Positions 17,705-25,416 of a stretch of 47,336 nt of DNA are shown one piece after another. The notes beneath the pieces are model-generated. The model had not been told where the DNA came from, searched no databases, and worked only from the letters and a program-made list of their open reading frames with translations. A program made the position numbers and the translations under genes. Numbering within the stretch: position 1 is the first letter of the stretch; the number at the start of each line of letters is the position of its first letter. This stretch comes from Flemingiibacterium sp045534235 (GTDB taxonomy: Bacteria > Bacillota > Clostridia > Oscillospirales > CAG-272): NCBI GenBank assembly GCA_045534235.1, contig JAZSJI010000085.1, positions 1 through 47,336 of the forward strand, given 5' to 3'.

Positions 17705-17732
17705 CAAAAAAAGGAGGAGCGATGCTCCTCCT
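17705..17732 (-). terminator. Terminator of the SleB-like gene
   Basis: On the minus strand a 9-bp stem AGGAGGAGC / GCTCCTCCT with a 3-base loop (17712-17732), followed by T7 (17705-17711). It lies 15 bases past the stop codon. Confidence 0.9.
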
Positions 17733-17747
17733 CGATGTGATATATAT

Positions 17748-18563
17748 TTATGAATAGAAGTCGTGACAGCCGACGGTCATCAGATAGGGACGGTTGGCAG
17801 GCACCCAAAAGTTGGTTGCTCGCTCGGGGTTGAGAAAATACATCGCGCTGCGCGAAATGTAATAGGAGTCAAGGCAGAGCTTTGCCGCGACGATGCTATC
17901 CGCAGTCGGCACGTTATATACCGTGCCGTTTTCGGTTGGAGTAAACTGCACGCCCCATTCGCGGTCGAAAATAACGCCGTATATTGTATTCGGGAACTCT
18001 TCGCTTTCAACGCGGTTCAAGACGACGTTTCCGACGAGGATTTTTCCGTCCATCGGCTCACTGCCTGCCTCTGCGCTGATTATCCGAGAGAGCCAATAGA
18101 CCTCGTCGGAGCTGTAAAACTCGTCGCCGCTTATGATACTCTCGCCCGCGGTGGCGTAAAGGTCGACCGAGCGTGTATCGGCGCGCCATTCTACGTTGGC
18201 GTTATACGCCTTTGCGAGCGTGCGTATCGGAACGTAGAGCATACCGCTGACGTTTACGACGTTATTGCCGCCAAGATAACGTCCTGCTGCCTCGATGTAG
18301 CAGTCGCCCGCCCGAGCGCTTATCGTCGCAAACGGCGTCGTGGCACGCATTACCGCCGCGTCACCGCTTACCTTTGCGTTGCCGAACGAAAGCGACTCAT
18401 TTGCCGCATCGAACGGTACATACGTGGTCGAGCCGATGAGCAAGGCACCAATTTCGGTGTCCGCGCCGTTAAGTCGTACGTCTATGCTCTCGTATGCGTG
18501 AGTGCCGACGCTAAAGAGCGCGGCACATAACACGGCGCATATTATTAATCGTAATTTTTTCAT
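17748..18563 (-). CDS. Secreted cell-wall hydrolase with SleB domain and copper-amine-oxidase-N-like domain
   Basis: A 271-residue exported protein: signal peptide (residues 1-23, KKLRLIICAVLCAALFSVGTHA), a beta-rich stalk domain (about 27-137, with the repeated strand-turn pattern YVPFDA and YVPIRTLAKAY), then a SleB/CwlJ hydrolase domain (about 150-271). The catalytic Glu is probably Glu165 in WLSRIISAEAGSEP, and VVLNRVESEEFP and YFLNP...VGCHDFYS fit the family. SleB enzymes are lytic transglycosylase-like and act on spore cortex or cell wall. Because this protein has a stalk domain and no spore gene context, a vegetative wall role is equally possible. The ribosome site is GAGGAGG. Confidence 0.9.
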   Translation of the reverse strand: MKKLRLIICAVLCAALFSVGTHAYESIDVRLNGADTEIGALLIGSTTYVPFDAANESLSFGNAKVSGDAAVMRATTPFATISARAGDCYIEAAGRYLGGNNVVNVSGMLYVPIRTLAKAYNANVEWRADTRSVDLYATAGESIISGDEFYSSDEVYWLSRIISAEAGSEPMDGKILVGNVVLNRVESEEFPNTIYGVIFDREWGVQFTPTENGTVYNVPTADSIVAAKLCLDSYYISRSAMYFLNPERATNFWVPANRPYLMTVGCHDFYS

Positions 18564-18580
18564 TTGTTACCTCCTCGTGT

Positions 18581-18618
18581 AAAATAAAAACGCGTGCGGT
18601 AGCGTTTACCGCACGCGT
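18581..18618 (-). terminator. Terminator of proS
   Basis: On the minus strand a perfect 12-bp stem ACGCGTGCGGTA / TACCGCACGCGT (18590-18618), with tail TTTTTATTTTA. The stem's first arm contains the predicted start point of the sleB-like promoter. Confidence 0.88.
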
Positions 18619-18620
18619 AT

Positions 18621-18649
18621 ATTTTATCATAAATGAGGTAGCATTTCAA
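18621..18649 (-). promoter_or_regulatory. Promoter for the SleB-like gene, overlapping the proS terminator
   Basis: On the minus strand TTGAAA (18644-18649), 17 bp with a TGA extended -10, and TAAAAT (18621-18626). The start is expected near 18614, inside the terminator's 5' arm. Confidence 0.7.
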
Positions 18650-18698
18650 TGCAAAATATATGGTATGGAAAGTAAGGAAATGCTTGCCTATATAAGGC

Positions 18699-20141
18699 TT
18701 AATATGCCTTGCCCCAGTAAACGAGGTGCTTTGCAGGCTTACCGCAGCAAACGCACTTGTCGCCGTTAGCCGTCTGGTCAAGCGGCATACAGCGAGAGCC
18801 GACGCCCGTTACTTCCTTTACCTTGTCCTCGCACTCCTCGTCGCCGCACCACATAGCGCGAACGAATCCGTCGCCATTCTCGGCGAGCTTATTTACGATC
18901 TCGTCCATAGTCGAGCAGTCGTAGGTGCGCGCCTCGCGGTTTGCAAGAGCCTTTTCGTAAAGGCCGTCGCGTACTGCCTGAAGTCTTTCTGCGGCAGCAG
19001 CCTCAAGATTTTCAAGGCTGACGATGGTCTTTTCTCTGTCGTGACGGGTAACTATAACGCACTGATTTGCCTCCATATCGCGAGGACCGATCTCGATGCG
19101 TACCGGAACACCCTTCATTTCGTACTCTGCATACTTCCATCCGGGCGACTGATCGGAGTCGTCGAGCTTTACGCGGATACCTGCAGCCTTAAGTCTGTTG
19201 GCAATAGAGGTGGCCGCCTCAATAACGCCTTCCTTGTGAGCCGCAACGGGGATAACTACGGCTTGAATAGGAGCGACTGCCGGCGGGAGAACAAGACCGT
19301 TGTCGTCGCCGTGAGTCATTATGATGCCGCCTATCATTCTCGTGGTGCAGCCCCAAGAGGTCTGCGAGGGATATTCAAGCTTGTTGTCCTTCGAGGTGAA
19401 GGTAATGTCGAACGCACGGGCAAAGCCGTCGCCGAAGAAGTGAGAGGTTGCCGCTTGGAGTGCCTTGCCGTCGTGCATAAGTGCCTCGATAGCATAGGTA
19501 TCCTCTGCGCCTGCGAACTTATCGGAAGGAGTTTTTACACCCTTGACAACCGGGATAGCAAGATCCTTTTCGTGGAAGTCCGCATACACGTTAAGCATCT
19601 GTACGGTTTCTGCACGAGCCTCCTCTGCGGTTGCGTGCATAGTGTGACCTTCCTGCCACAAAAATTCACGCGAGCGAAGGAAGGGGCGAGTTGTCTTTTC
19701 CCAGCGCACTACCGAGCACCACTGATTGTAGAGCTTGGGAAGGTCACGGTAGGATCTGATTATGTTAGCGAAATGCTCGCAGAAAAGCGTTTCAGAGGTC
19801 GGGCGTACGCAAAGACGCTCTGTAAGGCGCTCACTTCCTCCGTGCGTTACCCAGGCAACCTCGGGCGCGACGCCCTCAACGTGGTCCTTCTCCTTCTGAA
19901 GAAGCGACTCGGGAATAAACATCGGCATATATACGTTCTCGTGACCGAGCGCCTTGAAGCGATCGTCGAGATTTTTCTGAATAAGCTCCCAGATAGCGTA
20001 GCCGTAGGGGCGGATTATCATACAGCCCTTTACGCTGGAGTAGTCGATAAGATCGGCTTTTTTACAAATGTCTGTGTACCACTGCGCGAAGTCGACGTCC
20101 ATAGAGGTTATCGCTTCAACGAGCTTTTTGTCGTTTGCCAT
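18699..20141 (-). CDS. proS: Prolyl-tRNA synthetase, compact archaeal/eukaryal-type
   Basis: Charges tRNA-Pro with proline. 480 residues from MANDKKLVEAITSMDVDFAQWY. Class II motifs are clear (CMIIRPYGYAIWELIQ, RPTSETLF, RSREFLWQEGHTMH, GCTTRMIGGIIMTHGDD), followed by the anticodon-binding domain and a C-terminal zinc-type module with paired cysteines (CGDEEC, CVCCGKPAKHLVYWGKAY). The editing insertion of long bacterial ProRS is absent. I chose the ATG at 20141; the frame stays open 34 codons further upstream, but that stretch consists of leader hairpins. The ribosome site is poor: an AAGAAAGGAAG sequence lies 26-36 bases upstream with a hairpin between. It has its own perfect promoter. Confidence 0.96.
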   Translation of the reverse strand: MANDKKLVEAITSMDVDFAQWYTDICKKADLIDYSSVKGCMIIRPYGYAIWELIQKNLDDRFKALGHENVYMPMFIPESLLQKEKDHVEGVAPEVAWVTHGGSERLTERLCVRPTSETLFCEHFANIIRSYRDLPKLYNQWCSVVRWEKTTRPFLRSREFLWQEGHTMHATAEEARAETVQMLNVYADFHEKDLAIPVVKGVKTPSDKFAGAEDTYAIEALMHDGKALQAATSHFFGDGFARAFDITFTSKDNKLEYPSQTSWGCTTRMIGGIIMTHGDDNGLVLPPAVAPIQAVVIPVAAHKEGVIEAATSIANRLKAAGIRVKLDDSDQSPGWKYAEYEMKGVPVRIEIGPRDMEANQCVIVTRHDREKTIVSLENLEAAAAERLQAVRDGLYEKALANREARTYDCSTMDEIVNKLAENGDGFVRAMWCGDEECEDKVKEVTGVGSRCMPLDQTANGDKCVCCGKPAKHLVYWGKAY

Positions 20142-20155
20142 TTTTAATAACCAAT

Positions 20156-20274
20156 GCTTTCGCTTTGCGAAAGCTTCCTTTCTTGTGGAATTGTGGGTGG
20201 TTTTGCGAAGCAAAATCTTTGCACGGCGTGCAAAGAAAGCCACAAAACACTGCGTGAAAATTTATTTTTCACGC
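20156..20274 (-). promoter_or_regulatory. Hairpin-rich 5' leader of proS
   Basis: Four perfect hairpins in 119 bases between the promoter and the start. In transcript order they are GCGTGAAAA / TTTTCACGC (20252-20274), CTTTGCAC / GTGCAAAG (20217-20235), TTTTGC / GCAAAA (20201-20215) and GCTTTCGC / GCGAAAGC (20156-20174). No T-box sequence or specifier loop is seen. CTTTCTT in the leader can also pair with AAGAAAG near the start, a possible on/off switch for translation (inference). Confidence 0.6.
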
Positions 20275-20305
20275 TAATTGTCCTTTCATAATTTGGAATA
20301 TATTT

Positions 20306-20334
20306 ATTATACATTTATTTTCTTTATATGTCAA
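20306..20334 (-). promoter_or_regulatory. Consensus promoter of proS
   Basis: On the minus strand TTGACA (20329-20334), 17 bp, TATAAT (20306-20311): full consensus match. The start near 20299 gives a leader of about 158 bases. No terminator separates it from the upstream hydrolase gene. Confidence 0.9.
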
Positions 20335-20365
20335 TAGGTGCGCTCAAAAATATCGACTTTAAGCA

Positions 20366-21307
20366 TCACTCTGAAAGACCATCGCGCGTGGCAACGAGCG
20401 TAATCTTCTTGCCGTCGCTGCGAAGGATTATACTGCTCATTTTGTCGGTACGGTATATTTCTGTGCAGCCGCCACTGCGAAGCCTTTCCAATACCTCGTG
20501 GCGAGGATGCCCGAAGTCGTTATACTCACCGGAGGACACCACCGAAACGATTGGTGTAACTGCGTCAATAAATTGTGCACACGTTGACGTGTTGGAGCCG
20601 TGGTGCGCGATCTTGAGAAAATCGCAGTCGAGCTCGCCGTCTTGGTACGTGTCAACGAGCGCGCGCTCAATATCTTCGCTTATGTCACCTGTTAAGAGAA
20701 ACGATGTCTCACCGAACGTGAGCTTCATAACGAGGCTCATATCGTTCTCATCTTCGACATTATCTATCGGTGTCAGTGCGATGAATGATATATCGCCGAG
20801 CGAAAACGTATCGCCTCTTTCGGGATGGATTATGTTCGGTACGTTGCCGCTTTTCATCTCAAGCAGCATTGATTCAATGTCGAGATTGATCTCCTCTACG
20901 TATGGTATGATAATAGCAGAAACTTCAAAGTTGTCAAGCACTGCGTCAGCGCCGCCGATATGGTCGCTGTGCGGATGCGAGCAGATGAGATAGTCTACTG
21001 CTTTGACGCCGCACGCACGAAGGTGCGCGACGAGCTCATTTTCTGAATCGTTCGTACCCGTGTCGACAAGGATATTGCCGTCACACGACTGAATAAGTAT
21101 CGCATCGCCTTGACCTACGTCTATGACGTGAATGAATATTTCGCCGTCACCTAAAGAAGTCGAGAACGCGCGTGAATATTCAAGCGCGTTCTCAAATTTG
21201 TTTATTAGCTTTGGCAGGGTTCCGTTTATCGCGAGCAGGGCAACTACGGCCGCCGCGGTGATAACAAACGAAATCGCCGAGGATATAAAACGTTTTGCCT
21301 TTCGCAT
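20366..21307 (-). CDS. ComEC/Rec2-like metallo-beta-lactamase-fold hydrolase, secreted or membrane-anchored
   Basis: A 313-residue protein with one N-terminal hydrophobic segment (about residues 9-27) and a metallo-beta-lactamase fold. Metal-site motifs are VIDVGQGDAILIQ, LVDTGTN, SHPHSDHIGG (His111, His113, Asp115, His116), LLTGDI and IAHHGSN. This is the hydrolase half of ComEC without its transport domain, a common stand-alone form in Clostridia. Such proteins may degrade extracellular nucleic acid, but this one is uncharacterised. It is the last gene of a four-gene operon and begins one base after the tex stop codon. No terminator lies before the proS promoter. Confidence 0.88.
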   Translation of the reverse strand: MRKAKRFISSAISFVITAAAVVALLAINGTLPKLINKFENALEYSRAFSTSLGDGEIFIHVIDVGQGDAILIQSCDGNILVDTGTNDSENELVAHLRACGVKAVDYLICSHPHSDHIGGADAVLDNFEVSAIIIPYVEEINLDIESMLLEMKSGNVPNIIHPERGDTFSLGDISFIALTPIDNVEDENDMSLVMKLTFGETSFLLTGDISEDIERALVDTYQDGELDCDFLKIAHHGSNTSTCAQFIDAVTPIVSVVSSGEYNDFGHPRHEVLERLRSGGCTEIYRTDKMSSIILRSDGKKITLVATRDGLSE

Positions 21308-21308
21308 A

Positions 21309-23459
21309 TCAGAATTTCATAGTCAGTGAGATACGGTTCTTTTTGAGGTCTACCGACTTTATCTTGACCTCGACCACGTCGCCGACTGCAAGTTTTTCGC
21401 TCGGGTGCTTGATGAATTTATCGCATATCTCCGAAATATGCACAAGTCCGTCGTGGTGAACTCCGATGTCAACGAATGCACCGAAGTCGATTACGTTGCG
21501 TACCGTGCCCGTAAGGATCATATCCGGCTTCAGGTCGCTGATATCGAGAACGTCGTCACGAAGCACGGTCTGCGGCAGGCTGTCGCGCACGTCGCGACCG
21601 GGCTTTTCAAGCTCACCGATTATATCAGCAAGAGTAGGCTCGCCGACGGATAATTCCTCGCAAAGCGCTTTGATTCCGACGGATTTAACCTTCTCACGAA
21701 GTCCGCCAAGGCGCGACGCACGAACGTCATCTGCGGTGTATTCAAACTTCTTGAGAAGTGCCTTTGCAATAGGATAGCTCTCGGGGTGCACGCCCGTACA
21801 GTCGAGTATTTCATCGGAGCCGGAAACACGTAAAAATCCTGCACACTGCTCGAACGCCTTGTCGCCGATACGCGGCACCTTCTTTATTGCCGCACGCGAC
21901 TTGAACTCGCCGTTCTCCTCGCGGTACTTAACGATATTCTTTGCCGAGGTAGCATTGATACCCGCAACGTACGAGAGCAGGGAATAGGACGCGGTGTTTA
22001 CGTCCACGCCGACTGCGTTAACGCAGTCCTCGACGACACCGCCGAGTGCTTCGTCAAGGCGCGCAGGCTTCATATCGTGCTGATACTGTCCGACACCGAT
22101 AGCCTTGGGATCGATTTTAACAAGCTCTGCAAGCGGATCCTGCAGGCGTCTTGCTATAGATATCGCACTTCTTTGCATAACGTCAAAGTCCGGGAACTCC
22201 TCGGTTGCCTGCTTCGATGCGGAGTAGACCGACGCACCCGCCTCGCTGATAACGGCGTATTTTACGTCAGCGTCGATTTCCTTAAGAAGCTCTGCTATGA
22301 ATATTTCGCTTTCTTTTGATGCAGTGCCGTTACCGATCGCGATAACGCCGACGTTGTGCTTTTCGATAAGGCGCTTTACGATGCGCTTCGATTCTTCGGT
22401 ACGCGACTGCGGCTTCATCGGGTAGATAACGGCGGTGTCGAGCACCTTGCCCGTCTTGTCAACGACGGCGAGCTTACAGCCGTTGCGGTAGCCGGGATCG
22501 TATCCGAGCGCGGTCTTGCCCTTGAGTGGCGGCTGCATAAGCAGGTTCTTTAAGTTTACCTCGAACACCTTGAGCGCACCCTCGCACGCATCGTCAAAGA
22601 GTGACGAGCGTATCTCGCGCTCGATAGACGGTGCGATAAGGCGGTCGTAGCTGTCAACTATAGCACGCTCGACGTAGGGCTTTGCCGGACTTGCACCCTT
22701 TTTAAGAAGTCTGTTATAAAGATTGTTGAGAATTATATCGGGGGATACGTTTACGGACACCTTTAAGAATTCCTCCTTCTCGCCGCGGTTAAGCGCGAGA
22801 ATACGGTGGCCGGGGAGCTTCTTTAGAGGCTCCTTGTAGTCGTAGTACTGCGAGTATACCGAGTCCTCTTCCGTTGCGCCGACGGAGATTATCTCGCCGT
22901 TCATAAACGTCAGATTACGGATGATCTTACGGTAGTTTGCATTATCGGAAATATCCTCTGCGATAATGTCGCACGCACCGTTAAATGCGTCCTCGGCGGT
23001 TTCGACGCCCTTTTCTGCATCAATAAGTGATGCAGCAAGCTCGTCGAGCGTCGGCGAGTAGGAGTCCTCCTGCGCAAATATCGCCTCTGCAAGCGGCTCA
23101 AGTCCGCGCTCGCGCGCAACCGACGCACGCGTTTTACGCTTCGGGCGGAAGGGGCGGTAGATGTCCTCAACCTCGGTGAGGATGGCCGCCGCGTTAAGCG
23201 CCGCCTCAATCTCGGGCGTCATCTTGCCCTGCTCGGTGATAAGCGCGTGGACCTCTGCCTTACGGGCTTCGAGGTTGCGAAGGTATGTAAGGCGTTCGGA
23301 AAGGTCGCGGAGCTTTTCGTCGTCAAGCGAGCCGGTTACTTCCTTACGGTAACGCGCGATAAAGGGAATCGTATTGCCGTCGTCGATAAGCTCGACGGTG
23401 TTTTTGACTTGTTCTATGCCGATGGATAATTCCTCGGCGAGTTTTGCTATTATATCCAT
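21309..23459 (-). CDS. tex: Tex family transcription accessory protein
   Basis: Nucleic-acid-binding protein that acts with RNA polymerase; related to eukaryotic Spt6. Full length at 716 residues: N-terminal helical region (ELSIGIEQVKNTVELIDDGNTIPFIARYRKEVTG), a YqgF-like RNase H-fold domain (near TALGYDPGYRNGCKLAVVD, residue 315 on), helix-hairpin-helix segments (VNTASYSLLSYVAGINATSAKNI and following), and a C-terminal S1 RNA-binding domain (ILTGTVRNVIDFGAFVDIGVH). It lies 12 bases after the pseudouridine synthase gene in the same operon, so all are probably co-expressed. Confidence 0.96.
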   Translation of the reverse strand: MDIIAKLAEELSIGIEQVKNTVELIDDGNTIPFIARYRKEVTGSLDDEKLRDLSERLTYLRNLEARKAEVHALITEQGKMTPEIEAALNAAAILTEVEDIYRPFRPKRKTRASVARERGLEPLAEAIFAQEDSYSPTLDELAASLIDAEKGVETAEDAFNGACDIIAEDISDNANYRKIIRNLTFMNGEIISVGATEEDSVYSQYYDYKEPLKKLPGHRILALNRGEKEEFLKVSVNVSPDIILNNLYNRLLKKGASPAKPYVERAIVDSYDRLIAPSIEREIRSSLFDDACEGALKVFEVNLKNLLMQPPLKGKTALGYDPGYRNGCKLAVVDKTGKVLDTAVIYPMKPQSRTEESKRIVKRLIEKHNVGVIAIGNGTASKESEIFIAELLKEIDADVKYAVISEAGASVYSASKQATEEFPDFDVMQRSAISIARRLQDPLAELVKIDPKAIGVGQYQHDMKPARLDEALGGVVEDCVNAVGVDVNTASYSLLSYVAGINATSAKNIVKYREENGEFKSRAAIKKVPRIGDKAFEQCAGFLRVSGSDEILDCTGVHPESYPIAKALLKKFEYTADDVRASRLGGLREKVKSVGIKALCEELSVGEPTLADIIGELEKPGRDVRDSLPQTVLRDDVLDISDLKPDMILTGTVRNVIDFGAFVDIGVHHDGLVHISEICDKFIKHPSEKLAVGDVVEVKIKSVDLKKNRISLTMKF

Positions 23460-23471
23460 AATAATCTCCGT

Positions 23472-24179
23472 TTACATTAAAAATGATCTTAAATGTGCTT
23501 CCTCGTCAGCGGTAAGCTCGCGCCACTGTCCGCGCGAAAGGGAAGTGTCAAGCGGCAGCCCTGCGAACTCAACGCGCTCAAGGTAGACGACCTTGTTGCA
23601 CACAGCCTCAAGCATACGCTTGACCTGGTGGAATTTGCCCTCGGTCAGCGTAAGGTAGCCTGATGCGCCGTCGTCGCAAAGTGTTAGCTTTGCGGGCTTT
23701 GTAAGCTCCCCGTCGAGCGTTACACCGTTTTCAAGGCGTTTTTTGTCCTCGTCGGTAATATGGCGCTCGGCTTTGAAATAGTATACCTTCGACACGTGAT
23801 GCTTTGGCGACAATAGTCTGTGGCAAAGCTCGCCGTCGTTGGTGAGAATAAGCAACCCGAGCGTGTTTTTGTCGAGTCGACCGCACGGGAAAAGCCCAAG
23901 ACGGCGTTCGCGCTCACCGAGCAGCTCGAGCACTGTGCGCTCGCGTATATCATCGGTGGCGGACACGTAGCCCTCGGGCTTGTTAAGCATTATATAGGTG
24001 AAGGGCTTGTAAACTACCCTTTGGCCGAGATACGTTATCTCGTTTTTCTCTGTGTCAACGTGCATATCGGCGGACTTGACGGCAACGCCGTCTACGCATA
24101 TCTTGCCCGCTCTTGCCGCTTTTCGCGTTTCGGTACGCGAAAGCAGGCCCATTTCTGAAAATAATTTATCTATTCTCAT
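23472..24179 (-). CDS. RsuA-type pseudouridine synthase
   Basis: Converts a uridine in ribosomal RNA to pseudouridine. 235 residues: an N-terminal S4 RNA-binding domain (MRIDKLFSEMGLLSRTETRK...) and a catalytic domain with the family motif GRLDKNTLGLLILTNDG, whose Asp is the catalytic residue. The length fits RsuA rather than the longer RluB/E forms, but the exact target uridine cannot be assigned. I chose the ATG at 24179 because S4 begins there and its A is shared with the preceding stop (TAATG). An in-frame start ten codons upstream would lie inside the previous gene. Confidence 0.9.
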   Translation of the reverse strand: MRIDKLFSEMGLLSRTETRKAARAGKICVDGVAVKSADMHVDTEKNEITYLGQRVVYKPFTYIMLNKPEGYVSATDDIRERTVLELLGERERRLGLFPCGRLDKNTLGLLILTNDGELCHRLLSPKHHVSKVYYFKAERHITDEDKKRLENGVTLDGELTKPAKLTLCDDGASGYLTLTEGKFHQVKRMLEAVCNKVVYLERVEFAGLPLDTSLSRGQWRELTADEEAHLRSFLM

Positions 24180-24580
24180 TACGTGAACAGCGATATAAGC
24201 GCATTGCAAACGAATATTGCCGCAACTCCGAAAACGAAAAGCGCGACAAAGAACGATAGCAGAAAATCTCCGAGTGTGGTGCGCTCTCGCTGACGGCGAG
24301 ACCTCTTACGGCGTGTAGCCGAGGAGAACTTCTGCGGTGCGGGAGCGTTTTTTGTGCCGTTTGACGGCGGCTTCATCGGGCGAAGCCGTTCTGCTGACGG
24401 CGGCGTCAGGGTGCGCACCTGCGGATTTTGTCCGTAACGCATCTGCTGTACCTGCACACGCGGTTGCGGCTGTCCCTGCGGGTGTCCTTGCACAGGGCGT
24501 TGCTGCGGGGCGTATTGCGGCTGTCTTTGCGGTTGATTTGGTGCCTTTGGTGTGCGCTCACGCATCGGAAAGTTTGGCAT
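24179..24580 (-). CDS. Pro/Gln-rich protein with a C-terminal membrane anchor
   Basis: A 133-residue protein I do not recognise. The first 70 residues are low-complexity, rich in Pro, Gln and Arg. A strongly basic patch follows (SATRRKRSRRQRERTT), then one hydrophobic helix (about residues 108-131, LLSFFVALFVFGVAAIFVCNA). It is probably tail-anchored with the disordered part inside the cell. It opens the operon of RsuA-type synthase, tex and the hydrolase. The ribosome site is GGAGGT. Its stop overlaps the next start (TAATG). The basic patch could bind RNA or membrane lipids; this is a guess. Confidence 0.72.
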   Translation of the reverse strand: MPNFPMRERTPKAPNQPQRQPQYAPQQRPVQGHPQGQPQPRVQVQQMRYGQNPQVRTLTPPSAERLRPMKPPSNGTKNAPAPQKFSSATRRKRSRRQRERTTLGDFLLSFFVALFVFGVAAIFVCNALISLFT

Positions 24581-24764
24581 ACGTCGCTTACCTCCATAGT
24601 GATGGCGTCAATATTACGATGATATTATTGACTGCATAAGTATATTTTATCATAACATGCTCGAAAAGTAAAGCAAAGTGAGAAATTTTTTTCATACTGA
24701 CGGGAAAAAGGCGATTTCTTTCCAAAATATCGGCAAAATTACCCGTAAAAATTTTCAAAAACGC

Positions 24765-24793
24765 TTGCAATTCTCATTTTGTTGTGGTATAAT
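24765..24793 (+). promoter_or_regulatory. Promoter of rplS
   Basis: TTGCAA (24765-24770), 17 bp, then TATAAT (24788-24793) with TGG just before it (extended -10). Transcription should start near 24800. Confidence 0.85.
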
Positions 24794-24799
24794 ATAAGG

Positions 24800-24899
24800 G
24801 CTGTGTGTCCGTATGGACGCTGGGCGAGGGTGGTCCTCTGCGACAATGCTCTGCACGAACACCTTCCAAACACTTAAATTTTTTAAGGAGGAAGCCAAA
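24800..24899 (+). promoter_or_regulatory. 5' leader of rplS, candidate L19 leader RNA
   Basis: About 100 bases precede the rplS start. Small stems are possible: GTCC-GTAT-GGAC near 24807, and GAGG paired with CCTC near 24825-24840. Ribosomal protein L19 leaders are known in low-GC Gram-positive bacteria; whether this one matches that structure needs a covariance search. Confidence 0.4.
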
Positions 24900-25241
24900 A
24901 TGGATTTAATTAAGGCTTTAACTAATGAGCAGCTCAAGGAAAATGCCCCTGTACTTAACGTTGGTGACACCGTTAAGATCCACAACAAGATCAAAGAGGG
25001 CAACAGAGAGAGAATTCAGATGTTCGAGGGTACCATCATCGCTAAGAATGGCGGCGGTATCTCCGAGACCTTCACCGTAAGACGTGTTTCCTACGGCTGC
25101 GGCGTTGAGAAGACCTTCCCGGTACATTCTCCCAACGTTGAAAAGGTTGAGATCATCAGACGCGGTAAGGTTCGCCGTGCAAAGCTGTACTATCTCCGTG
25201 ACCGTGTGGGCAAGAGCTCCAAGGTTAAGGAACAGCTCTAA
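24900..25241 (+). CDS. rplS: 50S ribosomal protein L19
   Basis: Component of the large ribosomal subunit near the 30S interface. 113 residues, the usual length, with VGDTVKIHNKIKEGNRERIQ, FEGTIIA, TFTVRRVSYGCGVEKTFP and KVRRAKLYYLRDRVGKSSKVKE all recognisable. The start at 24900 is fixed by AAGGAGG 8 bases upstream; the frame is open further upstream, but that part is leader. Trans-acting neighbours often found with rplS (trmD, rimM) are absent, so it is a single-gene unit between its own promoter and terminator. Confidence 0.98.
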   Translation: MDLIKALTNEQLKENAPVLNVGDTVKIHNKIKEGNRERIQMFEGTIIAKNGGGISETFTVRRVSYGCGVEKTFPVHSPNVEKVEIIRRGKVRRAKLYYLRDRVGKSSKVKEQL

Positions 25242-25264
25242 TTTCTCAAAGAAAAAGCAAAATT

Positions 25265-25287
25265 GGCTGCCGTACGGCAGCCTTTTT
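25265..25287 (+). terminator. Terminator of rplS
   Basis: Perfect inverted repeat GGCTGCCGTACGGCAGCC followed by T5. The central bases form the loop. Confidence 0.9.
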
Positions 25288-25340
25288 GTTTTGCCGTAAC
25301 ACAAATATTATGTAAAATCGCGCGATTAACAAATTATCCG

Positions 25341-25369
25341 TTGCATTTTTTGTCGAAATGTGTTACAAT
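25341..25369 (+). promoter_or_regulatory. Promoter of the first DUF5722-like gene
   Basis: TTGCAT (25341-25346), 17 bp, TACAAT (25364-25369) with a TGT extension. The -35 box and next three bases (TTGCATTTT) are the same as in the promoter of the related gene at 33571. Confidence 0.72.
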
Positions 25370-25416
25370 ATATTAAAGTATAATAGTCGGCTTCGACACA
25401 ACTCGGAGGTCAGGGT

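Noticed and set aside
18726..20147. A 473-codon open frame on the plus strand across proS
   Set aside because: It is the antisense of a clear prolyl-tRNA synthetase; no ribosome site and no recognisable protein motifs.
24813..24899. Extended N-terminus of ribosomal protein L19
   Set aside because: The frame is open, but the added residues are unlike L19 and the true start has AAGGAGG.
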